Assembly (NCBI RefSeq): GCF_000576575.1
Contig: NZ_AWQS01000018.1
Coordinates: forward strand, 1 to 37,620
Direction of reading: 5' to 3'
From: Intrasporangium chromatireducens Q5-1
GTDB taxonomy: Bacteria > Actinomycetota > Actinomycetes > Actinomycetales > Dermatophilaceae
Length of the DNA stretch: 37,620 nt
Positions within the stretch are counted from its first letter, which is position 1, and every line of letters begins with the position of its first letter. A program made the translations under genes and the position numbers. The notes beneath the pieces were generated by a model. It was not told the origin of the DNA, did no database searches, and worked only from the letters and a program-made list of their open reading frames with translations. Positions 15,003-22,392 of the stretch are shown piece after piece.

Positions 15003-16154
15003 TCAGGTGAAGGCGTTGATGCCTGTCTCGGCCCGTCCGATGAGCAGCTTCTGCACCTGGCTGGTGCCCTCGTAGAGGGTCATGACGCGCGCGTCGCGAA
15101 GGTACTTCTGCATGGGGTACTCGTCGATGTAGCCGTAGCCGCCGAAGGCCTGCAGGCCGGAGTTCGCGGCCCGGACCGCGGCCTCCGAGGCGTAGTACTT
15201 CGCCTTCGAGGCGGCCGTGCCGAACGACTCCCCGCGGTCGACGAGGTCGGCCGCGCGCCACGTCAGCAGGCGGGCCGCGTCGGCGTCGACGGAGATCTGC
15301 GCGATGATCTCCTGGACGAGCTGGAACGACGCGATCGGCCGACCGAACTGCCGGCGCTCGGTGGTGTAGCGGACGACCTCCTCGAGGCAGCCCTGGACGA
15401 TGCCGGTGCACCCCGCGGCGACGGACACGCGGCCCTTGTCGAGGGTCTGCATCGCGATCCGGAAGCCCTCACCCTCGGCGCCGAGGCGGGCCGACTCGGG
15501 GACCCGCACGTCGGTGAGGAACAGCTCTGCCGTCGCCTGCCCGCGCAACCCGAGCTTGCCCTTGATCTCGCGGCGCTCGAAGCCCGGCGAGTCCGTGGGC
15601 ACGAGGAAGGCCGAGACGCCCTTGGGGCCCGGTCCGCCGGTGCGGGCGAACACGATGCACACGTCCGCCCACGTCCCGTTCGTGATGAAGATCTTCTGCC
15701 CGGAGATCAGGTAGTCGGATCCGTCGCGGCGGGCCCGGGTGGTCAGGTTGCCCGCGTCGGAGCCGGTGTCGGGCTCCGTCAGGCCGAAGCAGCCGAGCGC
15801 CTCGCCGGAACAGATCCGCGGCAGCCAAGCCTGCTTCTGCTCCTCGGTCCCGGCCGCGAGGACGGACTTGCCGAACAGGCCCGCGGAGACCGACACGATG
15901 CCGCGGATCGACGAGTCGGCGCGGCCGAGCTCCTCCATCGCGAGGCAGTAGGTGACGTAGTCGCCGCCGAGGCCGCCATACTCCTCAGGGAAGGTCAGCC
16001 CGAAGAAGCCGAGCTTGCCGAGCTCCGGCACGATCGCCGTGTCGACCGACTCGCGCCGGTCCCACTCGGTGCGGTGCGGGACGACCTCGCGGTCGAGGAA
16101 CTCCCGGGCCACCGCCTGGAAGGCGCGCTGTTCATCCGTCAGGGACAGGTCCAC
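15003..16154 (-). CDS. Acyl-CoA dehydrogenase (possible AliB-type cyclohexanecarboxyl-CoA dehydrogenase)
   Basis: This 383-aa FAD flavoenzyme oxidises an acyl-CoA at the alpha-beta bond, passing electrons to ETF. Family motifs are CFGLTEPDTGSDAGN (FAD/substrate loop), RRQFGRPIASFQ, GGYGYIDEYP and the catalytic base Glu362 in LYEGTSQVQ. The GTG start at 16154 has GAGGAG 7 nt upstream; the longer open frame only shadows the ligase. It is the last gene of the operon, 10 nt after the AliA-like ligase. The neighbouring AliA- and BadH-like genes suggest cyclohexanecarboxyl-CoA or a related cyclic acyl-CoA as substrate, but the sequence alone gives only the family. Confidence 0.9.
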   Translation of the reverse strand: MDLSLTDEQRAFQAVAREFLDREVVPHRTEWDRRESVDTAIVPELGKLGFFGLTFPEEYGGLGGDYVTYCLAMEELGRADSSIRGIVSVSAGLFGKSVLAAGTEEQKQAWLPRICSGEALGCFGLTEPDTGSDAGNLTTRARRDGSDYLISGQKIFITNGTWADVCIVFARTGGPGPKGVSAFLVPTDSPGFERREIKGKLGLRGQATAELFLTDVRVPESARLGAEGEGFRIAMQTLDKGRVSVAAGCTGIVQGCLEEVVRYTTERRQFGRPIASFQLVQEIIAQISVDADAARLLTWRAADLVDRGESFGTAASKAKYYASEAAVRAANSGLQAFGGYGYIDEYPMQKYLRDARVMTLYEGTSQVQKLLIGRAETGINAFT

Positions 16155-16164
16155 GGGGGTCTCC

Positions 16165-17790
16165 TCACTCGGCCGCGTCGAAGCGGGCGCGCAGCTGGTA
16201 CTTCTGGATCTTGCCGCTGGGGGTGCGGGGGAGCTCGGCGAGGACGTCGAGCCGCTCGGGCCAGTACTGCTTGGCGACACCCTTCTCGCGGAGCAGGGAC
16301 TGCATCTCCTCGAAGGTGAGCGACGCCCCGGGACGCAGCACGACGCAGGCCGCCGCCCGCTCCTGGAGCCGCTCGTCCGGCATGCCGACGACGGCGACCG
16401 CCTCGATCCGCGGATCCTCGTAGAGGGCGTTCTCCACGTAGGCGACGGGGATGTTCTCGCCGCCGCGGACGATGATGTCCTTCGTCCGGCCCGAGATCTT
16501 GACGTAGCCGTCCGCGTCGATCACGGCGAGGTCGCCCGTGTCGAACCAGTCCCCGTCGAAGCTGTCCTGGGTCAGCTTCATCCGGTGGGCATAGCCGACG
16601 AAGAGGAAGGGGCCGCGGACCTGGAGGCGGCCCTCGCTGCCTGCCGGGACGGCCTCGCCGACGGCGTCGACGGTGCGGATCTCCATCCCGGGCCACGGGT
16701 AGCCGTCGGTCTCGACGATCTTCTCCTCGGGGTCGCCGGGGATCCCGAGCGTGACGAGGGCGTTCTCGGTCTGGCCCCACCCACCGAGCACCGCCATCCC
16801 GGGCAGCACCTCCTTCGCGCGCCGGACCATCGCCCGGGGGATCGGGGCACCCATGCAGCAGAACCGCTCGAGGGTGCTCATCTCGCGGTTCCCGATGCCG
16901 GGCAGGGACACGACGTCGTGCAGGAAGGGCGTCGCGGCGGAGGTGTAGGTGATGCCGTGTCGCTCGACGAGGTCGGCGAACAGCTTCGGGTCCCATACGT
17001 CCTGCAGGATCCCGGTCGCGCCGTTCTGGACGGGCAGCCGGGCTCCGTAGAGGAAGCCGGTCAGGTGCGCGAGGGTCGAGGCCATGTGGATGACGCTGTC
17101 GGCGGTGACCCCGAGCCGCTTGGGCAGCGGGGCGTTGGCCGCCACGGCGGTGTTGTGCGTGTGCATGACCCCCTTGGGCTCCCCGGTGGTGCCCGACGTG
17201 AAGATCAGCAGCGTGACGTCGTTGGGGTCCGGCCGCAGCCCGGTGAGCTCAGCGGGGTCGCGGCGCTCCTCCCACGGCGTTGCCATGAACGTCTCCCACG
17301 AGCCGGGCGCCTCCGGGTCGCCGACGACGAGGAGATGCTCGAACGCGTCCCAGTCGTGCTGGAGCGACTCCACGAGGGACACGTGGTCATAGCCGCGGAA
17401 CTCGCGGGGCACGACGACGAGCTTCGAGCCGGCCAGGCCGACCATGAAGCCGACCTCGCGCTCGCGGTAGATCGGGATGAGGGGGTTGCTCACCGCGCCG
17501 ATGCGGGTGCAGGCGTAGTGCAGCACGACCCACTCGATCCAGTTGGGCAGCTGGAACGAGACGACGTCGCCGGGCTCGATGCCGAGCTCGCGCAGCCCCA
17601 ACGCGCACCGGTCCACCTCGGTGCGGAGAGCGGCATACGTGATCTCACGGCGTGAGTCGACGAACGCCACCTTCTCCGGCGTGCGCTCGGCCCAGTCGTC
17701 GAGGTAGTCGGTGATGGTCCGGTCCTGCCAGTAGCCACCGGAGGTGTACTTCTCGATGAGGTCAGGGGTGAGGATCGTCTCGAACGACAT
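16165..17790 (-). CDS. AMP-dependent CoA ligase, AliA-like (cyclohexanecarboxylate-CoA ligase type)
   Basis: This 541-aa ligase converts a carboxylic acid plus ATP and CoA to acyl-CoA. All key ANL motifs are intact: A3 FTSGTTGEPKGVMHTH, A5 GWGQTENALV, A7 WFDTGDLAVID, A8 SGRTKDIIVRGGENI, and A10 PRTPSGKIQK with the catalytic Lys near the C-terminus. Length fits AliA/BadA-size ligases. It sits between a BadH-like dehydrogenase and an acyl-CoA dehydrogenase, so it would activate the acid entering this pathway. The call as AliA-like rests on overall similarity remembered from the Rhodopseudomonas pathway and on context; another cyclic or branched acid is possible. Confidence 0.87.
   Translation of the reverse strand: MSFETILTPDLIEKYTSGGYWQDRTITDYLDDWAERTPEKVAFVDSRREITYAALRTEVDRCALGLRELGIEPGDVVSFQLPNWIEWVVLHYACTRIGAVSNPLIPIYREREVGFMVGLAGSKLVVVPREFRGYDHVSLVESLQHDWDAFEHLLVVGDPEAPGSWETFMATPWEERRDPAELTGLRPDPNDVTLLIFTSGTTGEPKGVMHTHNTAVAANAPLPKRLGVTADSVIHMASTLAHLTGFLYGARLPVQNGATGILQDVWDPKLFADLVERHGITYTSAATPFLHDVVSLPGIGNREMSTLERFCCMGAPIPRAMVRRAKEVLPGMAVLGGWGQTENALVTLGIPGDPEEKIVETDGYPWPGMEIRTVDAVGEAVPAGSEGRLQVRGPFLFVGYAHRMKLTQDSFDGDWFDTGDLAVIDADGYVKISGRTKDIIVRGGENIPVAYVENALYEDPRIEAVAVVGMPDERLQERAAACVVLRPGASLTFEEMQSLLREKGVAKQYWPERLDVLAELPRTPSGKIQKYQLRARFDAAE
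17629..17638 (-). repeat. Decamer GTATGCCGCT, copy 7 (coding)
   Basis: Sense-orientation copy near the 5' end of the AliA-like ligase gene, encoding Tyr-Ala-Ala in ITYAALR. Confidence 0.8.
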
Positions 17791-17842
17791 CGTTGTCGCC
17801 TCGTCTCTCGGGTCGGGTGGATGGGCTGGGTGTGCGCAACCG

Positions 17843-18589
17843 TCAGGACATCGTCAGGCCGCCGCTGACGCTGAGGGTCTGCCCGGTGACGAAGGAGGCG
17901 TCCTCGGAGGCGAGGAAGGCGACCGCTCCCGCCACGTCCTCCGGCTGGCCGAGGCGGCGCATCGGGATGGCCTTGATGAGGGCGTCGCGCAGGCCCTGGT
18001 TGTCCCCGGCGAACTCGGCGAACAGCTGGGTGTCGGAGGGGCCCGGGCAGATGCAGTTGACCCGGACCTTGCGGCGGGCCAGCTCGCGGGCGGTCGACTT
18101 CGTGAACGCGATGACGCCGCCCTTGGCGGCGGAGTACACCGCCTCGCCGGACGAGCCGACCCGGCCCGCGTCGGAGCTGATGTTGACGACGGACCCCGAG
18201 CCCTGTTCGGCCATGATCGGCAGGATGACATGGCTGGTGTTGAGCACGCCATAGAGGTTGATCCCGATGATCCGGGGCCACAGGTCGCGCTCCAGCTCGA
18301 GGAAGGGGGCCGCCTTGTCCCACCCCGCGTTGTTGACGAGGACGTCGATGCGGCCGAACCGCTGCGTCACCTCCTCGGCCATCGCCTCGACGGACGCGTA
18401 GTCCGACACGTCGCAGCCGAGGCCGAGCGCCGTGCCGCCGATCTCCTGCGCCGCCTGCTGCGCGCCCTCGGCGTTGACGTCGGTGACGACGAGGGTCGCC
18501 CCCTCCGCGGCGAGGCGCTCGGCGATGCCGCGGCCGAGGCCCCGCGCCGCTCCGGTGACGATGGCGACCTTGTCGGTGAGCCGGCTCAT
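17843..18589 (-). CDS. BadH-like short-chain dehydrogenase (2-hydroxycyclohexanecarboxyl-CoA dehydrogenase type)
   Basis: This 248-aa NAD(P)-dependent short-chain dehydrogenase has the cofactor loop TGAARGLGRG, NNAG in VLVNNAGWDKAAPF, catalytic Ser in NISSDAGRVGSSGEAVYSA, and Tyr-x3-Lys (YSAAK). NNAGWD, SSGEAVY, CPGPSDT and the C-terminal TLSVSGGLTM are the pattern I recall for BadH of Rhodopseudomonas palustris, which oxidises 2-hydroxycyclohexanecarboxyl-CoA to the 2-keto form. The ATG at 18589 is preceded by AAAGGGA. It is the second gene of the operon, 52 nt before the ligase. General family is certain; substrate is supported by motif likeness and neighbours. Confidence 0.87.
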   Translation of the reverse strand: MSRLTDKVAIVTGAARGLGRGIAERLAAEGATLVVTDVNAEGAQQAAQEIGGTALGLGCDVSDYASVEAMAEEVTQRFGRIDVLVNNAGWDKAAPFLELERDLWPRIIGINLYGVLNTSHVILPIMAEQGSGSVVNISSDAGRVGSSGEAVYSAAKGGVIAFTKSTARELARRKVRVNCICPGPSDTQLFAEFAGDNQGLRDALIKAIPMRRLGQPEDVAGAVAFLASEDASFVTGQTLSVSGGLTMS

Positions 18590-18610
18590 GGTGTCCCTTT
18601 CGATGGTTCG

Positions 18611-18620
18611 GTATGCCGCT
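18611..18620 (+). repeat. Decamer GTATGCCGCT, copy 8 (intergenic)
   Basis: Exact copy in the 104-nt gap between the BadH-like gene and the second acyl-CoA dehydrogenase. A 10-bp tandem duplication (TGGTCCTCAG twice) follows at 18648-18667. Confidence 0.8.
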
Positions 18621-18693
18621 GGGCTTGCTGCCGCTCGCGGGTTTCCTTGGTCCTCAGTGGTCCTCAGTGCTGTTCGGCTGGTCCGGGCTTCGG

Positions 18694-19842
18694 TCAGGGG
18701 GCGTACTGACGCCCCAGCAGGTGGCGGGAGATGACGAGCTTGGACACCTGGGCCGTGCCGTCGCCGATCTCGAGACCGATGACGTCGCGGAGCCGCTGGC
18801 CGACCTTGTGCTCGGTGGAGTAGCCGACATGGCCGATGGTGAGCAGGGCCTGGTGGATGACGTCGACGGCGAGCCTGGGCGCCCAGTACTTCGCCATCGC
18901 CGCCTCGGCACTGTGCTCGAGGCCCTGGTCCTTGCGCCACAGCGCCTCGAGGCAGACGTGCCGGGCCCCCTTCAGGTGGGTGGCGGCCTCGGCGAGCGGG
19001 AAGGCGACGCCCTGGAAGGCCCCGATCGGCTGCCCGAAGGCGACGCGGTCCCGCGCCCACTGGAGTGCCTCGTCGAGCGAGGCCTGGGCCGCGCCGAGGC
19101 AGGCGAGGCCGATGATGGCCCGGCTGTAGTCGAAACCCTGCATCGTCGAGACGAAGCCCTCGCCCTCCCGGCCGATGAGGTGGTCCTGCGCGACCGGTGT
19201 GCCGTCGAAGTGGAGGCTGGCCCGGCCGATCGCGCGGCTGCCGAGGTCGTCGAACGCCGACCGTGTCACCGTGGGGTCGTGCAGGTCGACCCAGAACGCG
19301 CTCACCCCTCGGGCCCCGGGGCCGCCGGTGCGGGCGAGGACGACGGCGCGGTCGGCCGCCATGCCGAGCGTGATCGAGGTCTTCTCGCCGTGCAGGCTCC
19401 AGCCGCCGTCGGCGCTCGCCGTCGCCTTGAGCTCGAGGCTCGCCGCGTCGGTGCCGTGGCCCGGCTCGGTGATGCAGATGCAGGGGACCGTCTCGCCCGA
19501 GGCGATGCCGGGCAGCCAGGCCCGTTGCTGCTCCGCCGTCGCGTTGCGCACGATGATGTCGCTGATCAGGGCCGTGTTGATGATGAGATAGGTCGCGTTG
19601 AAGTCCTCGCGACCGACCTCCTCGGCCGCGATGCCGGCGATAACGGCGGTCGCGGCCTGCCCGCCGAGCTCCTCCGGGATGCGCAGACCGGTCAGCCCCA
19701 TGGCGCCCATGTCGAGGGCCAGCTGTCGCCGGAACTCGGCCGCCTTGTCGTCCGACTGGTAGTGCGGGGCGAGTGTCTTGACCGCGAAGCGGCGGACCTC
19801 CTGGGCGAAGGCCTGCTGGTCGTCGTCGAACCCGTAGTCCAT
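18694..19842 (-). CDS. Acyl-CoA dehydrogenase with Asp at the catalytic-base position
   Basis: This 382-aa flavoenzyme of the acyl-CoA dehydrogenase fold has the FAD loop CICITEPGHGTDAAS, DRVAFGQPIGAFQGV, and a C-terminal RLRDVIGLEIGDGTAQVSK. In the usual family pattern the last motif is Y-E-G-T with Glu as base; here Asp361 stands at that place (codon GAC at 18760-18762). The ATG at 19842 has GGGGAG upstream; an upstream in-frame ATG at 19941 would run across the operator and is rejected. It is the first gene of the TetR-controlled operon. It may act on a different ring-oxidation step from the downstream dehydrogenase. Confidence 0.88.
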   Translation of the reverse strand: MDYGFDDDQQAFAQEVRRFAVKTLAPHYQSDDKAAEFRRQLALDMGAMGLTGLRIPEELGGQAATAVIAGIAAEEVGREDFNATYLIINTALISDIIVRNATAEQQRAWLPGIASGETVPCICITEPGHGTDAASLELKATASADGGWSLHGEKTSITLGMAADRAVVLARTGGPGARGVSAFWVDLHDPTVTRSAFDDLGSRAIGRASLHFDGTPVAQDHLIGREGEGFVSTMQGFDYSRAIIGLACLGAAQASLDEALQWARDRVAFGQPIGAFQGVAFPLAEAATHLKGARHVCLEALWRKDQGLEHSAEAAMAKYWAPRLAVDVIHQALLTIGHVGYSTEHKVGQRLRDVIGLEIGDGTAQVSKLVISRHLLGRQYAP

Positions 19843-19888
19843 CGGCTGGCTCCCCTTCTGTGAGTGTCCGCCGCGCCGTGCTGCCCGG

Positions 19889-19917
19889 TTGTTGAATGGA
19901 CGTTCATTCAATAGACT
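19889..19917 (+). promoter_or_regulatory. Candidate promoter of the TetR gene
   Basis: TTGTTG (19889-19894) and TAGACT (19912-19917) are spaced by 17 nt. The TetR operator palindrome occupies the spacer, implying autorepression. Confidence 0.55.
19892..19911. promoter_or_regulatory. TetR-family operator palindrome
   Basis: TTGAATG, 6-nt centre GACGTT, CATTCAA: a perfect 7-bp inverted repeat in the divergent gap. GAATGAACGT-like half sites are common for TetR regulators of fatty-acid and acyl-CoA operons. It overlaps the regulator's own promoter and lies about 50 nt upstream of the dehydrogenase start. Confidence 0.75.
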
Positions 19918-19940
19918 AGGGAGGCGGCGGCAGGCCGTCA

Positions 19941-20576
19941 ATGGTTCGGCGAGAAGAGGTGCACGACGTGCCGACGAAGCAGGTCGACGCGAAGGCGGAG
20001 CGAGCGCTTCGTCGCCGCGCGGAGATCCTCCGGGCGGCGGTCCAGCTCTTCCAGGAGGACGGCTACCACTCGACGACGACCCATGCGGTGGCGGACCGGG
20101 CGGGGATCAGCGTCGGCCTGATCTACCAGTACTTCGGCAACAAGGAAGATCTGCTTCGCGCCGCGATCGTCGACATCCTCGGCGAGTTCCGCGACCGCAT
20201 CCCGGTCGCCATGGACGAGGCCGGCGACGACCCCGAGGCGCGGCTCCGGAGCGGGTTCCGCACTCTGGTGGCCGTGATCGACGAGAAGCCGGAGGCCACG
20301 GTGCTCTCCTACCGCGAGAGCATGACCCTGTCCCGCGAGGGCCGCGACGAGCTGAAGAAGCTCGAGGTCGAGACGGCCGAGCCGTTCCGGAGGGCGATCG
20401 AGGACGGCATCCGCTCCGGCGCGTTCCGGGCCGTGGACGCCGATCTCGTGGTGCACAACCTGCTGCTCGTGGCCCACGGCTGGGCCCTCAAGCACTGGCG
20501 CCTGTCGACGTGGCTCGACCTCGACACCTACGTGCAGCGCGAGCTCGACCTCGTCCTCGGCGCGATCCGGCCCTGA
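19941..20576 (+). CDS. TetR-family transcriptional regulator of the alicyclic-acid-type operon
   Basis: This 211-aa repressor has a TetR DNA-binding domain: RRRAEILRAAVQLFQEDGYHSTTTHAVADRAGISVGLIYQYFGNKEDLL in separate recognisable parts (helix-turn-helix at about residues 45-75, ending YQYFGNKEDLL). An alpha-helical ligand domain follows. The start could be ATG 19941 (used) or GTG 19968, which has AAGAGG upstream. It is divergent from the four-gene operon and next to a perfect operator, so it probably represses both and is released by an acyl-CoA or acid of the pathway. Confidence 0.9.
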   Translation: MVRREEVHDVPTKQVDAKAERALRRRAEILRAAVQLFQEDGYHSTTTHAVADRAGISVGLIYQYFGNKEDLLRAAIVDILGEFRDRIPVAMDEAGDDPEARLRSGFRTLVAVIDEKPEATVLSYRESMTLSREGRDELKKLEVETAEPFRRAIEDGIRSGAFRAVDADLVVHNLLLVAHGWALKHWRLSTWLDLDTYVQRELDLVLGAIRP

Positions 20577-20619
20577 CCGGCCATCGAGCGCCGGCCTGCC
20601 GACGGTCTCTGCGAGGTGG

Positions 20620-21084
20620 TCAGCGGACGGGGTCGACGCCGATGTCCTCCGCCCACAAGGTGGGCCGCTCGGCGAGCAGCCGCTCCATGAGGGCGCGGCA
20701 CTCCAGGTCGTCCACCACCTCAACGGTCACGCCGTGGCTGCGCAGCAGGCCCTCGGCCACCGTGAAGGTGCGGTTCTCTCCGATGACGACGCGCGGAATG
20801 CCGTAGAGCAGAACGGTCCCCGCGCACATGTGGCACGGCGAGAGAGTCGTGTAGAGGACGCTCCGTTGGTAGGTCGCCGCTGGACGGCGGCCGGCCCGCT
20901 CGATGGCATCGGTCTCGCCATGCAGGATCGCGCTGCCGAGCTGGACCCTCCGGTTGCGGCCCGCTGCCAACAGCCTGCCCTCGTGCACGAGCGCAGCCCC
21001 GATGGGTATGCCATCCTCCGCCCAGCCCTGTCGCGCCTGGTCGAGCGCGACGTCCAGCCAGCGCCGGTCCTCGTCAGCGATCAT
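20620..21084 (-). CDS. Yeast-type cytosine/creatinine deaminase
   Basis: This 154-aa zinc deaminase has a catalytic site of His55-x-Glu57 (ILHGETDAIE) and Cys84-x2-Cys87 (LSPCHMC). The segments LYTTLSPC, LLYGIPRVVIGEN, VEVVDDLEC and the C-terminal ERPTLWAEDIG closely follow yeast cytosine deaminase Fcy1, rather than the larger amidohydrolase-type CodA of E. coli. Creatinine deaminases, such as CodA of Corynebacterium glutamicum, also attack cytosine and convert creatinine to N-methylhydantoin plus ammonia. Its ATG overlaps the MFS stop (ATGA), and the operon has creatininase and creatinase, so creatinine deamination is a strong candidate role. Cytosine remains possible. Confidence 0.87.
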   Translation of the reverse strand: MIADEDRRWLDVALDQARQGWAEDGIPIGAALVHEGRLLAAGRNRRVQLGSAILHGETDAIERAGRRPAATYQRSVLYTTLSPCHMCAGTVLLYGIPRVVIGENRTFTVAEGLLRSHGVTVEVVDDLECRALMERLLAERPTLWAEDIGVDPVR

Positions 21085-22346
21085 CGTCCACCTTCCATCT
21101 CCGGCGCTGTAGGCACATCGGTATGTGGTCTGCCGCTCGCCAGGCCCTCAGGCCCTTCCGGCAGCGTCGCCTCCAGCATCGTGGGGCGGCAGAAGGTGGC
21201 GGAACCCGCCATCATCGGCAGGAGGGTCAGGGCGAGGAAGACGAACGGCGCCGTCCAGCCGCCGGTGGTGCCGTGGAGCAGGCCGGTGACGATCGGCCCG
21301 GTCGCGGCGATGAGGTAGCCGACGCCCTGCACGAAGCCGGAGAGGGCGACGGCGCCGGCGCTCGTCACGGTCCGGAGGGCCACGAGACAGAGGGCGAGCG
21401 GGAAGCCCGTCGCGGCGACACCGACGAGGACGGTCCAGAGCAGCGGCGCCCGCCCCGGCGCCAGCACCAGCCCACCGTAGCCGGCGAGGTAGCAGGCCAC
21501 GCCGAACAGCGAGACGACGAAGGGGTTGCGCAGCCGAGCGGCCGCCCAGGGCACGGTGAGGGCGAGCGGGATGCTCATGAGGGCGTAGAGGCCCAGCAGC
21601 GAGCCGGCGTCGGCACGGCTCGTGCCCGCCTCGGCCAGCACCGTCGGGAGCCACGCGTAGACCGAGTAGGTGTTGAGCGAGGTCGTGCCGAGGAGGGCGG
21701 CTCCACCCCAGGCGACCCGGCTGCGGAGCAGCGCGGAGAGCGGCACGGCCGCGCTGCGTGCTTCGGTCTCGAGACGAGGGGCTCCGGTCCTGCCAGCGAG
21801 GCACAGCCACGGCAGCATGGCCACGACCGCGAAGCCGGACCAGATGCCGAGCCCGGCCCGCCAGCCGAGCCGGTCGGCCACGGGGACGACCGTCAGAGCC
21901 GGCAGCGCCGTGCCGAGCTGCAGGCCGATGCCGTAGAGCGCGGTGAGCACTCCGAGCCGATGCGGGAAGTGACGCTTGACCAGGGGAGGGAGCAGGACGT
22001 TGCCCATGCCCATCCCGACGAGGGCAACGAGCTGGCAGGCGAAGAAGGCCCAGGCCCCCGGGGCGATCGCGCGGGCGGCCAGGCCCACGGCGGCGAGCGC
22101 CATCGCCCCGGCCGCGGCACGTTCGTGGCCGATGCGGCGCACCGTCGCCGGCGTCCCGAGCCCGGCGAGGCCGAACAGCACCGGCGGGAGGCCGGCCAGC
22201 AGGCTCAGCGTGACGCCGCCGAGGTGGAGCTGCCCGTCGAGGTCGCCGAGCAGCGGCCCGAGCGAGGTCACCGCGGAGCGCAGGTTGAGCGCCAGCAGGA
22301 GGATGGCTGCGAGCACGGCCACGCGCCGGAGCGAACCGGCCCCCAC
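21081..22346 (-). CDS. CynX/NimT-type MFS transporter, candidate creatinine carrier (CrnT-like)
   Basis: This 421-aa carrier has about 12 hydrophobic segments. The N-terminal LALNLRSAVTSLGPLLGDL is typical of the CynX (cyanate/2-nitroimidazole) MFS family. The start is a GTG at 22346 with no clear ribosome site; a strong hairpin (22331-22371) overlaps it, so translation may be coupled to creatinase or controlled. It is translationally coupled to the deaminase downstream. In Corynebacterium glutamicum a permease gene (crnT) is paired with creatinine deaminase, which this pairing resembles. Substrate could be creatinine, cytosine or another small N-compound. Confidence 0.85.
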   Translation of the reverse strand: MGAGSLRRVAVLAAILLLALNLRSAVTSLGPLLGDLDGQLHLGGVTLSLLAGLPPVLFGLAGLGTPATVRRIGHERAAAGAMALAAVGLAARAIAPGAWAFFACQLVALVGMGMGNVLLPPLVKRHFPHRLGVLTALYGIGLQLGTALPALTVVPVADRLGWRAGLGIWSGFAVVAMLPWLCLAGRTGAPRLETEARSAAVPLSALLRSRVAWGGAALLGTTSLNTYSVYAWLPTVLAEAGTSRADAGSLLGLYALMSIPLALTVPWAAARLRNPFVVSLFGVACYLAGYGGLVLAPGRAPLLWTVLVGVAATGFPLALCLVALRTVTSAGAVALSGFVQGVGYLIAATGPIVTGLLHGTTGGWTAPFVFLALTLLPMMAGSATFCRPTMLEATLPEGPEGLASGRPHTDVPTAPEMEGGR

Positions 22347-22371
22347 CGACGGTATGCGGGGACCGGTTCGC
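22331..22371 (-). other. Long hairpin overlapping the MFS start codon
   Basis: GCGAACCGG (22331-22339) pairs with CCGGTTCGC (22363-22371); adjoining CCCC/GGGG runs extend the stem to about 14 bp with one mismatch. In the minus-strand mRNA the 3' arm includes the GTG start of the MFS gene. It could terminate or attenuate the operon after creatinase, or hide the start. Confidence 0.65.
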
Positions 22372-22392
22372 AGTTCGAGCTCCGTTGTGATC

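Noticed and set aside
19843-19941. Upstream ATG start for the second acyl-CoA dehydrogenase
   Set aside because: It would place coding sequence across the TetR operator and promoter; the internal ATG has a good ribosome site.
20620-21084. tRNA adenosine deaminase (TadA) for the small deaminase
   Set aside because: The HGE/PCHMC motifs with GIPRVVIGEN and the ERPTLWAEDIG C-terminus follow yeast cytosine deaminase, not TadA, and the operon is catabolic.
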